NCBI GenBank assembly: GCA_900470445.1 | Contig: UCAU01000002.1 | Span: 27,507 to 91,506, forward strand | Reading direction: 5' to 3' | Origin: Hyphomicrobiales bacterium | GTDB lineage: Bacteria; Pseudomonadota; Alphaproteobacteria; Rhizobiales; Devosiaceae | DNA: 64,000 nt | Part shown: positions 48,029 to 56,902 of the stretch, one piece after another | Numbering within the stretch: the first letter of the stretch is position 1 | How the letters are laid out: each line of letters begins with the position of its first letter | Notes under the pieces: model-generated | Seen by the model: the letters and a program-made list of their open reading frames with translations, nothing else | What the model was told of the DNA's origin: nothing | Databases searched by the model: none | Program-made: the position numbers and the translations under genes

Positions 48029-49225
48029 CTACGGCTTTTCGGGCTTGCCGAAAGACGCAGAGGGCTTAGTGGCACTGGCCGAGCGAGCTCCTTGTCCTTG
48101 GCTGGCGGCCAGTTTGGCGTTGGCCAGGCCCATAGTGCTGGTACCGAAACTACCCGGCCCGCCGATCGCCTGATCCTTGACCGCAGAGGCCGTTGCCGCG
48201 AGGCCGCGCATGGCAGTCGACGCCATCGCAGTAGAACCGGCCGCCGCTGCTCCCGTAAACCCACCGCGCTCGAATGCGCCAGCAGCAGCTCGTCCCCCTG
48301 CCCCGAACGTGGTCGCGGCCATCGCTGCAACACCGGCACCAAATTGGGCGCTTGTGAAGGTAGGCCGTAGCGTCTCGCCGCCATTGGTCACCGAGACACC
48401 CTGGATCACGCCCTGAATGATTGCCGGCACATAGATCGAGATCATGAAGACAACGACGGCAATCCCCGCGATGGCAAGCGAAGTCATAAATTTGTCATCA
48501 CTCGAGCTGGCACCGGCCATGTCGATCAGAACTTCCGAGCCGATGCGGGCGATCATGACGAGGGCCATTAGCTTCATGCCAACGCTAAAGGCGTAGATCA
48601 GGTAGCGGACGGCAAAATCCTTGGTGAAACTAGATCCACCGAACCCAAGCATGATCATACCGGCCAGCAAGCCGACATACATCTCGATCATCACTGCAAC
48701 GAAGATCGCTGCGACCAGAGCGAAACAGATCACGACCACGATCATGGCAAAGACCGCTGCGATCGCGAGCGCGTTGTCTTCGAAAAGGCCGAACCGGACA
48801 TCCTGGGACATCTGCCCTGCTACGTGCATGCCGGCATTGAATACGTCTGCCGGAGACGCGGAACCGCCTCCTGCTCCGATTTGAAAGAGGCTATCGACGA
48901 CCGCCTGAGCAAAGGCCGGACCTTGCTCCAGCACAAAGACAAAAAAGCCGATGAACAGAATGCGCCGGACCAGTTCGCCAAACCAATTGTCGAGCGACGC
49001 CCCCTGAATAGCCAGCCACACTGCTGCGACACCGACTTCGATGCCTGCTAGTATCCAGAATAGACTTCTGGCCGCCTCCATGATGGTGGTCTGCCACCCG
49101 TTCGCGGCCGCGTGGGCGGCGTTATCCAAGTTGGTGAGTACGTTGCCGGCTTGAGCTGCAACCGGCTCCACAACCACGGTCGCCGCTAAGATGGCTAACG
49201 GCAAGGCCCGGAGGAGCGGGTTCAA
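48029..49225 (-). CDS. trbL: Mating-pair-formation protein TrbL (VirB6-like)
   Basis: 398 residues with a signal-like N-terminus, about six membrane segments and an alanine-rich, low-complexity C-terminal tail (GAGGRAAAGAFERGG). It overlaps the trbJ stop by 4 bases. In Ti plasmids trbK sits between these two genes; here no such gene fits. Confidence 0.88.
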   Translation of the reverse strand: MNPLLRALPLAILAATVVVEPVAAQAGNVLTNLDNAAHAAANGWQTTIMEAARSLFWILAGIEVGVAAVWLAIQGASLDNWFGELVRRILFIGFFVFVLEQGPAFAQAVVDSLFQIGAGGGSASPADVFNAGMHVAGQMSQDVRFGLFEDNALAIAAVFAMIVVVICFALVAAIFVAVMIEMYVGLLAGMIMLGFGGSSFTKDFAVRYLIYAFSVGMKLMALVMIARIGSEVLIDMAGASSSDDKFMTSLAIAGIAVVVFMISIYVPAIIQGVIQGVSVTNGGETLRPTFTSAQFGAGVAAMAATTFGAGGRAAAGAFERGGFTGAAAAGSTAMASTAMRGLAATASAVKDQAIGGPGSFGTSTMGLANAKLAASQGQGARSASATKPSASFGKPEKP

Positions 49226-50010
49226 AACCGCGGCTCCATTTGTTGGCCGCCGGATGTGGGATAATTGGTGGAGTTGCCAAAGAACTCTTCGCGGCGCGAC
49301 TGCGCCAAATCCTTGGCCGCCTGCTCAGACTGGTACCAGGTCCCCATCATAGTCATTTGCTGGGACACGAGGCCCCGCAGTTTCTGGATTTGCGCCACCT
49401 GTTGGGCCGCAATTTGATGCCCCACCTGCAGAGCCTGCATCTGCCCCACCGAGGTTTGCGACATGCTCCGCAACTGGGTCATGCTCACTTCCTCGGATGT
49501 GAACTGCTCTGCCGTCAGGTTCGCTGCCTTGAGCGTTCCGGTGATGGTGTCGCGATTGGTATCCGACCAGACCTGATAGGCGGCCGAAAAGTTCTCCGCG
49601 CGGAGTGGTTGGGCGAGGAAGTCAGAATAGCTCTGAAAGCGTTGTTTGAGCACGTCATCGATATTGCCCATGGAAAAGGCGATGCTCTGCCCCTCGCCAA
49701 CAATGCTCCGTAGCCGATTGAGGTCATTCTCGACCCGCCCCCACACGTGATCTGGCAGTGTCAGAGTATTCTGCATCATGTTCTCGTAAATCCGGAGCTG
49801 GTTCTGGATCTGCTCGATCTGGTGGGCGATCTGGGTGATCTGATTGTCGATTTGGACTCCAGACTGCCCCACCAGCCCTACCAACTCGGCATTGTTGAGG
49901 ATCTGGGTGAACTCCGTCGCGCCAACAAGTTGTCCAGCGGCCGATGCCGGAATGGGAGACGCTGCGATCAAGAACGCGGCCGTCGTCTCAAGCAAACGGT
50001 ATTGGCGCAT
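49222..50010 (-). CDS. trbJ: Mating-pair-formation protein TrbJ (VirB5-like)
   Basis: 262 residues with a signal peptide and a long helical region rich in glutamine (NQITQIAHQIEQIQNQLRIYENMM), as in TrbJ/VirB5. Its first 23 bases overlap the end of trbE. Minor pilus or adhesin component. Confidence 0.88.
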   Translation of the reverse strand: MRQYRLLETTAAFLIAASPIPASAAGQLVGATEFTQILNNAELVGLVGQSGVQIDNQITQIAHQIEQIQNQLRIYENMMQNTLTLPDHVWGRVENDLNRLRSIVGEGQSIAFSMGNIDDVLKQRFQSYSDFLAQPLRAENFSAAYQVWSDTNRDTITGTLKAANLTAEQFTSEEVSMTQLRSMSQTSVGQMQALQVGHQIAAQQVAQIQKLRGLVSQQMTMMGTWYQSEQAAKDLAQSRREEFFGNSTNYPTSGGQQMEPRF

Positions 50011-52423
50011 GCGGCACTCCTCTTTCGGCGAGCCAATGGGCGGGCCAGAGCGTGCCGAATTGCTGGTGAAGCTCGATTATGCGTGCCAGCTCGTCCCTGC
50101 CACTGACCCCGACAAAGCTCAGTGTTGCCGGACCCAGCGCCATATCGAAGAGCCGCCGGCCTTCGGGCGAGACGACATAGTATTCCCGCTTAGGTATGGC
50201 CGTGGCAACGATCTCGATCTGCCGGTCATTGAACCCGATGCGTTCGTAGAACTCGCGCGTTCCGGGCTCCCGCGCCGCGCCATTTGGCAGACAGATTTTT
50301 GTAGGGCAGGATTCCTTGAGGACGTCGACAATACCCGAATTCTCAGCATCCGAAATCGATTGAGTCGCCAGCACGACCGCGCAATTGGCCTTGCGCAGCA
50401 CCTTAAGCCACTCGCGGATCTTGTCGCGAAAGACCGGATGACCGAGCATCAGCCAGGCTTCATCAAGAATGATCAGGCTTGGTGCGCCGGTTAACCGCTT
50501 CTCGATACGCCGGAACAAGTAAAGCAGCACCGGCACCAGATTACGCTCACCCAAATTCATCAGTTCTTCGATCTCGAAGGTCTGAAAACTGGACAGCGTC
50601 AGTTCATCGCGTTCCGCGTCGAGCAAATGCCCCATCGGGCCATCAACGGTATAGTGGTGCAGCGCGTCCTTGATTTCGCGCAATTGTACACCCGAGACGA
50701 AATCGGAGAGCGAACGCCGTTCTGAACTGGCCATCAATCCCAACTGCCGGGAAATGGCATTCCGATGTTCTGGCGTCACCCGGACGCCTTGAAGGATGAT
50801 TAGAGTTTCGAGCCAGTCGGCAGCCCAGGCGCGATCGCTGTCGGACCTCAGCTCGCCCAAAGGGCAAAACGCCAAAGACTCCCCTGCCCCGACATCGTAG
50901 TGATTGCCATCAACGCCCAGCGTGAGCGGCAGCATCGACTTGCCCTTGTCGAAGGCAAACAGCTGAGCGTTCTGGTAGCGGCGAAATTGTGCGGCGATCA
51001 ATGCCAACAATGTCGATTTGCCCGAGCCGGTGGGTCCAAAGATCAACGTGTGGCCGACATCACCAGAATGCAGGTTAAGTCGAAACGGCGTCGACCCACT
51101 GGCCACCTGCATCAAGGGAGGCGCATGTTCGGGATAAAATGGGCAAGGGCAGACGCGGCTTCCCGACCAAACGGCGTTGAGTGGGATGAGATCGGCCAGA
51201 TTGCGGGTATTGAGCAGGGGTTCGCGAACGTTAGCGTACCAATTGCCTGGCAAGCTCCCCAGATACGCTTCGGTTGCATTCAGCGTTTCAATGCGGGCGC
51301 CAAAGCCCTCCGCCTGGATAAGCGGACGAACGCCCTCGGCCTGCTCGCGTAGTTTTTTGTCATCATCGCCGAATAGGACAATGACCGGGGTGTAGTAGCC
51401 ATAGGCGACCAGCTGCGAATTTGCCTCGGCAATGGCATCTTCGGCTTCGCTAACCATTAGAACGGCGTCCTGGTCAACGGCACCGGATCTGGTCTGGAAT
51501 AACTGGTCCATGAAGGGCCGCACTTTCTGCAGCCACTTTTTGCGCGTGCGCTCGAGTTTCTGCCGTGCCTCGATCGGATCGAGGAATATGAACCGGCTCG
51601 ACCAGCGATAGCTTAGCGGCATCAAATCAAGCGCGTTAAGGATCCCTGGCCAACTCTCGCCAGGGAAGCCGTCAATGGCGACCACAGCAAGATACCGGTT
51701 GTCGACCACTGGGGAGAGGCCGTGATGAAACTCGGCCGTGACCAGGAAATCGAGATACATCGGGACATCCGGTAGCCGGACTGGATGATTTTCTCCGACA
51801 ACGCAGAAACGCACGAACTGCAGCAATTCGTCATAATGGGCATTCCGGGTGCCACCGCGTTCGAGCGTTCTGTGGGTGAGCATGCGTCGGATTGAGACTA
51901 CATTGGCCATATACTGCTCAAATTCGCGGATCGCCGTCTTGAAGGCGGCAAGCGTCGTGTCGCCGAACCGCTCCGCCCGCGAGTCTCTGTCCGAATAGAC
52001 ATAGCGCGTCAGGCCCGATTGCCGGGGCTGTGGCGGTCGATAGCTGAGGATGATCGCGTGCTGGCTCTCAAAATGCCCATTGGCCGCCTCAAAATGCTTG
52101 CGGCGTTCATCATCGATTAAGGCGCTGACCTGGTCTGGGAAGTGCGACTGCTCGGCGGCCGGATAGCTGGTGATGGGCAGCCGCACAGCTTCGACCTGGA
52201 TCATCCAACCGCTGCCCAATCGGGCGAGTATGGCGCTGATCTGTCGCGATACCTCATTGCGCTCGATGTCGGTTGCACTTTCGCTGTCCGGACCGGCAAA
52301 GTACCAGCCGGCCATCAGCGAGCCGTCCTTGAGCAGAAGCACACCATTGTCCACCAGCCCGGCATAGGGCAGCAGGTCCGAAAAACCCGGTCCCGTTCGA
52401 CGAAACTGCTTAAGCGCAACCAT
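49988..52423 (-). CDS. trbE: Conjugation ATPase TrbE (VirB4-like)
   Basis: 811 residues. Walker A is GPTGSGKSTLL and Walker B is LIILDEAWLMLG; the CagE/TrbE N-terminal domain precedes them. VirB4 ATPases power pilus assembly and substrate export at the inner membrane. Normal length. It follows trbD by 10 bases. Confidence 0.95.
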   Translation of the reverse strand: MVALKQFRRTGPGFSDLLPYAGLVDNGVLLLKDGSLMAGWYFAGPDSESATDIERNEVSRQISAILARLGSGWMIQVEAVRLPITSYPAAEQSHFPDQVSALIDDERRKHFEAANGHFESQHAIILSYRPPQPRQSGLTRYVYSDRDSRAERFGDTTLAAFKTAIREFEQYMANVVSIRRMLTHRTLERGGTRNAHYDELLQFVRFCVVGENHPVRLPDVPMYLDFLVTAEFHHGLSPVVDNRYLAVVAIDGFPGESWPGILNALDLMPLSYRWSSRFIFLDPIEARQKLERTRKKWLQKVRPFMDQLFQTRSGAVDQDAVLMVSEAEDAIAEANSQLVAYGYYTPVIVLFGDDDKKLREQAEGVRPLIQAEGFGARIETLNATEAYLGSLPGNWYANVREPLLNTRNLADLIPLNAVWSGSRVCPCPFYPEHAPPLMQVASGSTPFRLNLHSGDVGHTLIFGPTGSGKSTLLALIAAQFRRYQNAQLFAFDKGKSMLPLTLGVDGNHYDVGAGESLAFCPLGELRSDSDRAWAADWLETLIILQGVRVTPEHRNAISRQLGLMASSERRSLSDFVSGVQLREIKDALHHYTVDGPMGHLLDAERDELTLSSFQTFEIEELMNLGERNLVPVLLYLFRRIEKRLTGAPSLIILDEAWLMLGHPVFRDKIREWLKVLRKANCAVVLATQSISDAENSGIVDVLKESCPTKICLPNGAAREPGTREFYERIGFNDRQIEIVATAIPKREYYVVSPEGRRLFDMALGPATLSFVGVSGRDELARIIELHQQFGTLWPAHWLAERGVPHAPIPFA

Positions 52424-52433
52424 GCTCGATCCT

Positions 52434-52745
52434 TTAATATTTGCGCCAGGGCGAGGCGGTGGGCCGATAGAACGGGCGATAGCGGATGTGCCGCAAATAG
52501 ACCCGACGCATTAGCGGGTCAGCCCTTCCGATCATGCGCAGCAGGCCTACGACCACGATCCAAATGGCGACCCCGACGGCAGCGGACGCTGGCGTGAGCA
52601 CCACAAAGATCAAAATAATGGCGGCGAGCCCCGTAAGCAGAACCAACTCGCGGTCGGCCCCCAGCAACAAATTGGGTCGCGAGAGCGCCCGGTGAATCCT
52701 GACGCGCTGCAACCGGCTGGCCGGCTCAGACACCGGGTGCTCCAA
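52434..52745 (-). CDS. trbD: Mating-pair-formation protein TrbD (VirB3-like)
   Basis: 103 residues with the family start [20 protein letters not shown], two adjacent membrane segments in the middle and a basic tail. It overlaps trbC by 20 bases. Small inner-membrane partner of TrbE. Confidence 0.92.
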   Translation of the reverse strand: MEHPVSEPASRLQRVRIHRALSRPNLLLGADRELVLLTGLAAIILIFVVLTPASAAVGVAIWIVVVGLLRMIGRADPLMRRVYLRHIRYRPFYRPTASPWRKY

Positions 52746-53082
52746 GCGAGGTCAACTGAGCCACCGGGCCAATTGAAGCGCCGCTCGAACCGAATAGTGC
52801 CACGATCTGGGTGGCGCCCAGCAGGATTCCGGCAACGAGCACGATATACATTAGTCGCCGCGCGAAATCGTTGAGCTCGCCGCCGAAGATCAGCATGCCA
52901 CCGGCGACCGCAACCGCCGCCAGCGCAATTGCTCCAGCTACCGGGCCGGTGATGGATTGTTGAATTTGTTGAAGCGGGCCTTCCCAGGGTAGGCCCCCTC
53001 CCCCGCTGGCCAAGGCCGGTCCAACCATGACATTGGCAACCATTGCTGCACTTGCGCCGACTTCAAGGGCTCTACGCCGCAT
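52726..53082 (-). CDS. trbC: Pilin precursor TrbC (VirB2-like)
   Basis: 118 residues with a signal peptide cleaved near ALASGG and two hydrophobic helices. It is likely processed by signal peptidase and by TraF to give the pilus subunit. It overlaps trbB by 11 bases. Confidence 0.92.
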   Translation of the reverse strand: MRRRALEVGASAAMVANVMVGPALASGGGGLPWEGPLQQIQQSITGPVAGAIALAAVAVAGGMLIFGGELNDFARRLMYIVLVAGILLGATQIVALFGSSGASIGPVAQLTSLGAPGV

Positions 53083-54049
53083 TCACCTTCTCCTTGTCTG
53101 ACGAACAAATCTCGAGCTGGTAACCGCCGTTGCGATAGTTCTCGACATGCAAGATTTCGGTGACACGACGGCCGGTTGGCGTTCGGGCGATGGCCACGAT
53201 CAGATCGACAGCTTCCCCGATTACCTCGCGCATTGGCATTGCGCTGACCTCGGCAACGAGTTGCTCAAGGCGCGTCAGGGCGGAAGCGGCACTATTGGCA
53301 TGGATGGTGGCGACGCCACCCGGATGTCCGGTATTCCAGGCTTTGATCAAAGTCAGAGCGGCGCCGTCGCGAACTTCACCCACGATGATGCGATCCGGCC
53401 GCAAGCGCATGGTAGACTTGAGGAGGCGGGCCATATCTGTAGTTTCCGAGGTATGAAGCGTGACCGCATTTTGTGCCGCGCACTGGATCTCCGCCGTATC
53501 TTCAAGAATGACCAAGCGTTGATCGGGCTCCGTGGCGACAATCTCGGCAATGATGGCATTAGCCAAGGTCGTCTTTCCGCTGCCCGTGCCGCCCGCAATG
53601 ACGATGTTGAGGTGTGATTGCACGGCATTGCGAATGACATCGGCGTCTTCGCCCGACATAGCGTTGGCGCGCACGTAGTCGGAGAGCGACATCACCATCG
53701 ACGCAGGCTTGCGGATCGTGAATGTGGGTGCGAGCACCAGCGGAGGTAACAGGCCCTCGAAACGGTAACCCGCAATCGGCAGCTCGCCCGAAACGATGGG
53801 ATGATCGTGATTGGCCTCGGAGGCGAGTGCATGGGCCACGATGCCTACAATGGTCTCGGCCGCCTCCACACGGAGTTCGCCGCCGTGGGATACCCCCTGC
53901 CCTACCCGCTCAATGAAAATCTGCCCGTCTGGGTTGAGCATGATCTCAACGACGTTAGGATCATCAAGCGCAGACTGGATGTCCGAGCCAAGCGCGTCTT
54001 CTAGTTTGCGCATCAAGCGCTGGCGAGACCGGGAAACAGTGTCGACCAT
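53072..54049 (-). CDS. trbB: Conjugation ATPase TrbB (VirB11-like)
   Basis: 325 residues. Walker A is [12 protein letters not shown], the Asp box is ILEDTAE, Walker B is IIVGEVRDG and the His box is TIHANSAAS, as in secretion ATPases. First gene of the trb operon. Two ACCAAATYTGGT palindromes stand 139 and 217 bases upstream. No traI gene precedes it, unlike in Ti plasmids. Confidence 0.95.
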   Translation of the reverse strand: MVDTVSRSRQRLMRKLEDALGSDIQSALDDPNVVEIMLNPDGQIFIERVGQGVSHGGELRVEAAETIVGIVAHALASEANHDHPIVSGELPIAGYRFEGLLPPLVLAPTFTIRKPASMVMSLSDYVRANAMSGEDADVIRNAVQSHLNIVIAGGTGSGKTTLANAIIAEIVATEPDQRLVILEDTAEIQCAAQNAVTLHTSETTDMARLLKSTMRLRPDRIIVGEVRDGAALTLIKAWNTGHPGGVATIHANSAASALTRLEQLVAEVSAMPMREVIGEAVDLIVAIARTPTGRRVTEILHVENYRNGGYQLEICSSDKEKVNAA

Positions 54050-54187
54050 GGCGCTATGCTGCAGCCGGCGCGAGGCGGAGTGCTCCTCGCTTGGGAAGGC
54101 ACAGATGTATTGTTTTGAAGGCGGTCATGCTGCTGGCCCGGCTGTCGGTTGTGCGGGCAACTAAGCACAGCCGGTTATTCGAGTCAG

Positions 54188-54205
54188 ACCACCAAATCTG
54201 GTAGG
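54188..54205. promoter_or_regulatory. Palindrome site II (candidate tra box)
   Basis: ACCACCAAATCTGGTAGG carries the same core ACCAAATCTGGT as site I. The distance from the centre of site III is 78 bases. In Ti plasmids the corresponding gap holds two tra boxes. Confidence 0.6.
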
Positions 54206-54265
54206 TTGAGTCGGGTAGGTCGACCCGAGACGGTTAAGATTGCGGCCAAGTTCAAGCGTTTTACC

Positions 54266-54283
54266 CCTACCAAATTTGGTAGG
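54266..54283. promoter_or_regulatory. Palindrome site III (candidate tra box)
   Basis: CCTACCAAATTTGGTAGG is a perfect palindrome that extends by one base on each side to 20 bp (54265-54284). It is the most symmetrical of the three sites and lies 205 bases before repA. It could couple copy number to transfer. Confidence 0.65.
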
Positions 54284-54487
54284 GTCCGTTGAGCAGCGTG
54301 AAATCAAAACACTAGCTAACTCACTGAAATAAACAAGAAATATAGCTTTCTAAGTCTCCGCCGTATGCCCCCCGTTAGTCCGCGGTTAACGCTAATTTTC
54401 TTGCCAGCCGCTCGGAATCGGACATACTGGCGCTAAATCATCAAAATCTACGATATTAGCGCTATTATCCTGTCGGACACCGAACAT

Positions 54488-55675
54488 ATGTACCCGCTTC
54501 CGCAATTCGAGTTTGACGACAAGATACTCCGGCAGGGCGCCGAGATTTCTCGACGGCTTAATCAACTTCGCCAAGAAAAATTTCCTCCCAATGCCAGGAA
54601 GACTCTGCGTCGTTTTGGAATGGCGGAGGTGGCCCATTATCTCGGGGTGAGCCCGAACAATCTTAAGCGTCTGCATCTCGAAGGCAAGGGTCCCGTCCCT
54701 ACTCAGGCGACGGGTGGCCGCAGGTTCTATACCGCAGAACAGATGCTGGAGTTGCGAGAATATCTGGACAAAAATGGCCGCGCGGACACCAAGCAATATC
54801 TTCCCCATCGTAAAGATGGAGAGAAATTGCAGGTCGTGGCCGTGGTGAACTTCAAGGGTGGTTCAGGCAAAACAACTACGGCCGCGCACCTTGCCCAGCA
54901 CCTGGCGTTGACCGGCCATCGCGTTCTGGCTGTCGATCTTGATCCTCAGGCATCCCTGTCTGCGCTTTTTGGCTTCCAGCCGGAACTAGACGGAAATCCA
55001 TCTTTTTACGATGCGTTGCGATATGATGCGGATCGCAAGAAGACGACCGACGTTATTTCCCCCACCAATTTCCCCTCGCTCGACATCATTCCAGCTAATC
55101 TGGAACTGCAAGAATTCGAGTACGAGACGCCGTTGGCCATGCAGTCCTCCATGGAAGGCAGGCGGTTCTTTACGCGTTTGGGTTTGGGGCTAGCCGAGGT
55201 CGATGACCGCTACGATGTCGTGGTTATCGATTGCCCACCTCAGCTCGGCTATCTGACATTGTCGGCGCTAACGGCAGCGACGTCAGTTCTCATCACCGTT
55301 CATCCCCAGATGTTGGATCTGATGTCGATGAGCCAGTTTCTTCTCATGCTGGGGAATCTATCCAAGACAGTGAAAGAAGCAGGCGCCAATTTGAGGATCG
55401 ACTGGCTGCGCTACCTGATCACCCGCTATGAGCCCACGGATATTCCCCAAGCTCAGATGCTAGGCTTCATGCAATCGATGTTGGCCGAAGAGATACTTCC
55501 CAGTCAGATGTTGAAATCCACTGCCATTTCCGATGCTGGCTTAACAAAGCAGACGCTCTATGAGGTCGAGCGCGGAAATTTCAACCGAGATACCTATGAT
55601 CGTGCGATCGAGAGCATGGATGCGGTTAATTTCAGCATTCAGGGCCTAATTCACCGCGTCTGGGGGCGGCTATGA
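54488..55675 (+). CDS. repA: Plasmid partition ATPase RepA
   Basis: 395 residues; an N-terminal helix-turn-helix region (MAEVAHYLGVSPNNLKRLH) followed by a ParA domain with deviant Walker A FKGGSGKTTTA, DLDPQASLS and VVVIDCPPQLG. RepA moves plasmid copies with RepB and represses the repABC promoter. First gene of the repABC operon, reading away from trb. Confidence 0.95.
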   Translation: MYPLPQFEFDDKILRQGAEISRRLNQLRQEKFPPNARKTLRRFGMAEVAHYLGVSPNNLKRLHLEGKGPVPTQATGGRRFYTAEQMLELREYLDKNGRADTKQYLPHRKDGEKLQVVAVVNFKGGSGKTTTAAHLAQHLALTGHRVLAVDLDPQASLSALFGFQPELDGNPSFYDALRYDADRKKTTDVISPTNFPSLDIIPANLELQEFEYETPLAMQSSMEGRRFFTRLGLGLAEVDDRYDVVVIDCPPQLGYLTLSALTAATSVLITVHPQMLDLMSMSQFLLMLGNLSKTVKEAGANLRIDWLRYLITRYEPTDIPQAQMLGFMQSMLAEEILPSQMLKSTAISDAGLTKQTLYEVERGNFNRDTYDRAIESMDAVNFSIQGLIHRVWGRL

Positions 55676-55677
55676 GA

Positions 55678-55724
55678 TTTACGGCCGTAAAAACGGCTGA
55701 AATCTTGTTTTTTTTCAACAAGAT
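55678..55724. promoter_or_regulatory. repA-repB gap palindromes (possible parS or attenuator)
   Basis: A perfect 14-bp palindrome TTTACGGCCGTAAA (55678-55691) is followed by an A/T-rich hairpin with stem ATCTTGTT and AACAAGAT around a 7-base loop (55702-55724). The familiar repABC parS consensus GTTNNCNGCNGNNAAC is not present in the gap, so one of these may be the partition site. Function uncertain. Confidence 0.4.
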
Positions 55725-55744
55725 AGAGCAAGGATAGGTCTCCT

Positions 55745-56749
55745 ATGGCTCGGAAAAATCCTTTTGCGACCTTGATGGGTGGGCCCGTCGGCAGTGAGGG
55801 TTCTGAAACGAACCAAGCGGTGCGCGACTACACGATGAAGGGTGCATCGAAGTCGATGCTCAGTTCTATCACCGAGATGGCAGCGCAGGCCGATCGGCTG
55901 GTGGCCGGTGAGGCCATCGTCGAGATCGATCCTGAACTCGTTGACATTTCTTTTGTTAAGGACCGCCTGGACGACGACGGCGACGAATACAGTCAACTGG
56001 TTGAGGCGATTAAGGAGCGGGGTCAGGACAGCCCCATACTCGTGCGGCCGCATCCCAGCGCTGCCGGTCGCTTCATGATCGTATTCGGGCATCGGCGTGT
56101 TCGGGTGGCCCGGGATCTTGGCCGTAAGGTCAGAGCAGTCGTTAAGAACCTGGCCGACATTGACCACGTCATTGCACAGGGTCAGGAGAATTCTGCCCGC
56201 GCGAACCTGTCGTTTATCGAGAAGGCGCTTTACGCCGGATCCCTGGCTGCGCTGCGGTACGATGATGATAACTCCGTCATCTTGACGGCTCTCTCGATCA
56301 ATCGTCCAACCCTGTCCAAAATGCTGTCAGTGGCGAGTTTGCCGCCGGCCATTCTGGAAGCGATCGGTCCCGCCAAGGGTATAGGCCGTGATCGTTGGTA
56401 TGAGCTCAAGCAGCATTTGGATCGCCCTAGCAACCACGAGATAGCCTCTGAGGTCATCAGTGAGGCTAGCTTTTCCGAGCTCAGCAGCGACGAACGGTTC
56501 GATCGTATGATTGAACGTTTAAAGGCCGCCCAGTCCCGCCGCGTGAAGGCGAAACCGGAAAAGACTACGTGGCAGACCGAGGACAAGAGGTTAGCCGCCG
56601 AGATTTCATCTGAAGACAAGCGCTATTCGTTGGCGATCAAGGGCAAGGGGCCCGAGGCACGCGAATTTGGACGCTATCTCACGGAGAAACTCGGCCAACT
56701 TTATCAGGATTTCCGCAAGGAAAGTGACGCCAAGAAAGACGGAGTGTAG
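55745..56749 (+). CDS. repB: Plasmid partition protein RepB (ParB family)
   Basis: 334 residues with the ParB N-terminal nuclease-like fold (EAIKERGQDSPILVRPHP, GHRRVRVARDLG) and a helix-turn-helix near residue 180 (RPTLSKMLSVASLP). It binds parS and partners RepA. The start follows AGGATAGG. Second gene of the operon. Confidence 0.94.
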   Translation: MARKNPFATLMGGPVGSEGSETNQAVRDYTMKGASKSMLSSITEMAAQADRLVAGEAIVEIDPELVDISFVKDRLDDDGDEYSQLVEAIKERGQDSPILVRPHPSAAGRFMIVFGHRRVRVARDLGRKVRAVVKNLADIDHVIAQGQENSARANLSFIEKALYAGSLAALRYDDDNSVILTALSINRPTLSKMLSVASLPPAILEAIGPAKGIGRDRWYELKQHLDRPSNHEIASEVISEASFSELSSDERFDRMIERLKAAQSRRVKAKPEKTTWQTEDKRLAAEISSEDKRYSLAIKGKGPEAREFGRYLTEKLGQLYQDFRKESDAKKDGV

Positions 56750-56759
56750 CCCGCAAAAG

Positions 56760-56808
56760 AAAAAAGCCCCCGAAACCTTGGTTCCGGAAGCCCTTCTCTA
56801 CGTGTGGT
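56760..56808 (-). ncRNA. Antisense counter-transcribed RNA (incA-type) in the repB-repC gap
   Basis: On the minus strand a -35 box TTGACT (56838-56843) and -10 box GATTCT (56815-56820) are 17 bases apart. A transcript of about 50 bases would end at a GC-rich hairpin (GGGCTTCCGGAACC with GGTTTCGGGGGCT) followed by six U. RepABC plasmids carry exactly such an RNA, which lowers repC expression and sets incompatibility. Start and end are predicted. Confidence 0.75.
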
Positions 56809-56902
56809 AACGAGAGAATCGCACTTCCCAGAATCACAGTCAAGCATCTTCGACGCTGTTTCGGCGAGCGGACGTCTTTTGCCTAAACGCAGGTGAAAGA
56901 GA

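Larger units (their letters stand above)
54050..54487. promoter_or_regulatory. Divergent trbB-repA control region
   Basis: The 438 bases between trbB and repA hold palindrome sites II and III plus a dyad TCGGGT-AGGTCG-ACCCGA (54211-54228). They must also contain promoters for trb and for repABC. The A+T content rises after 54290. Confidence 0.6.
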
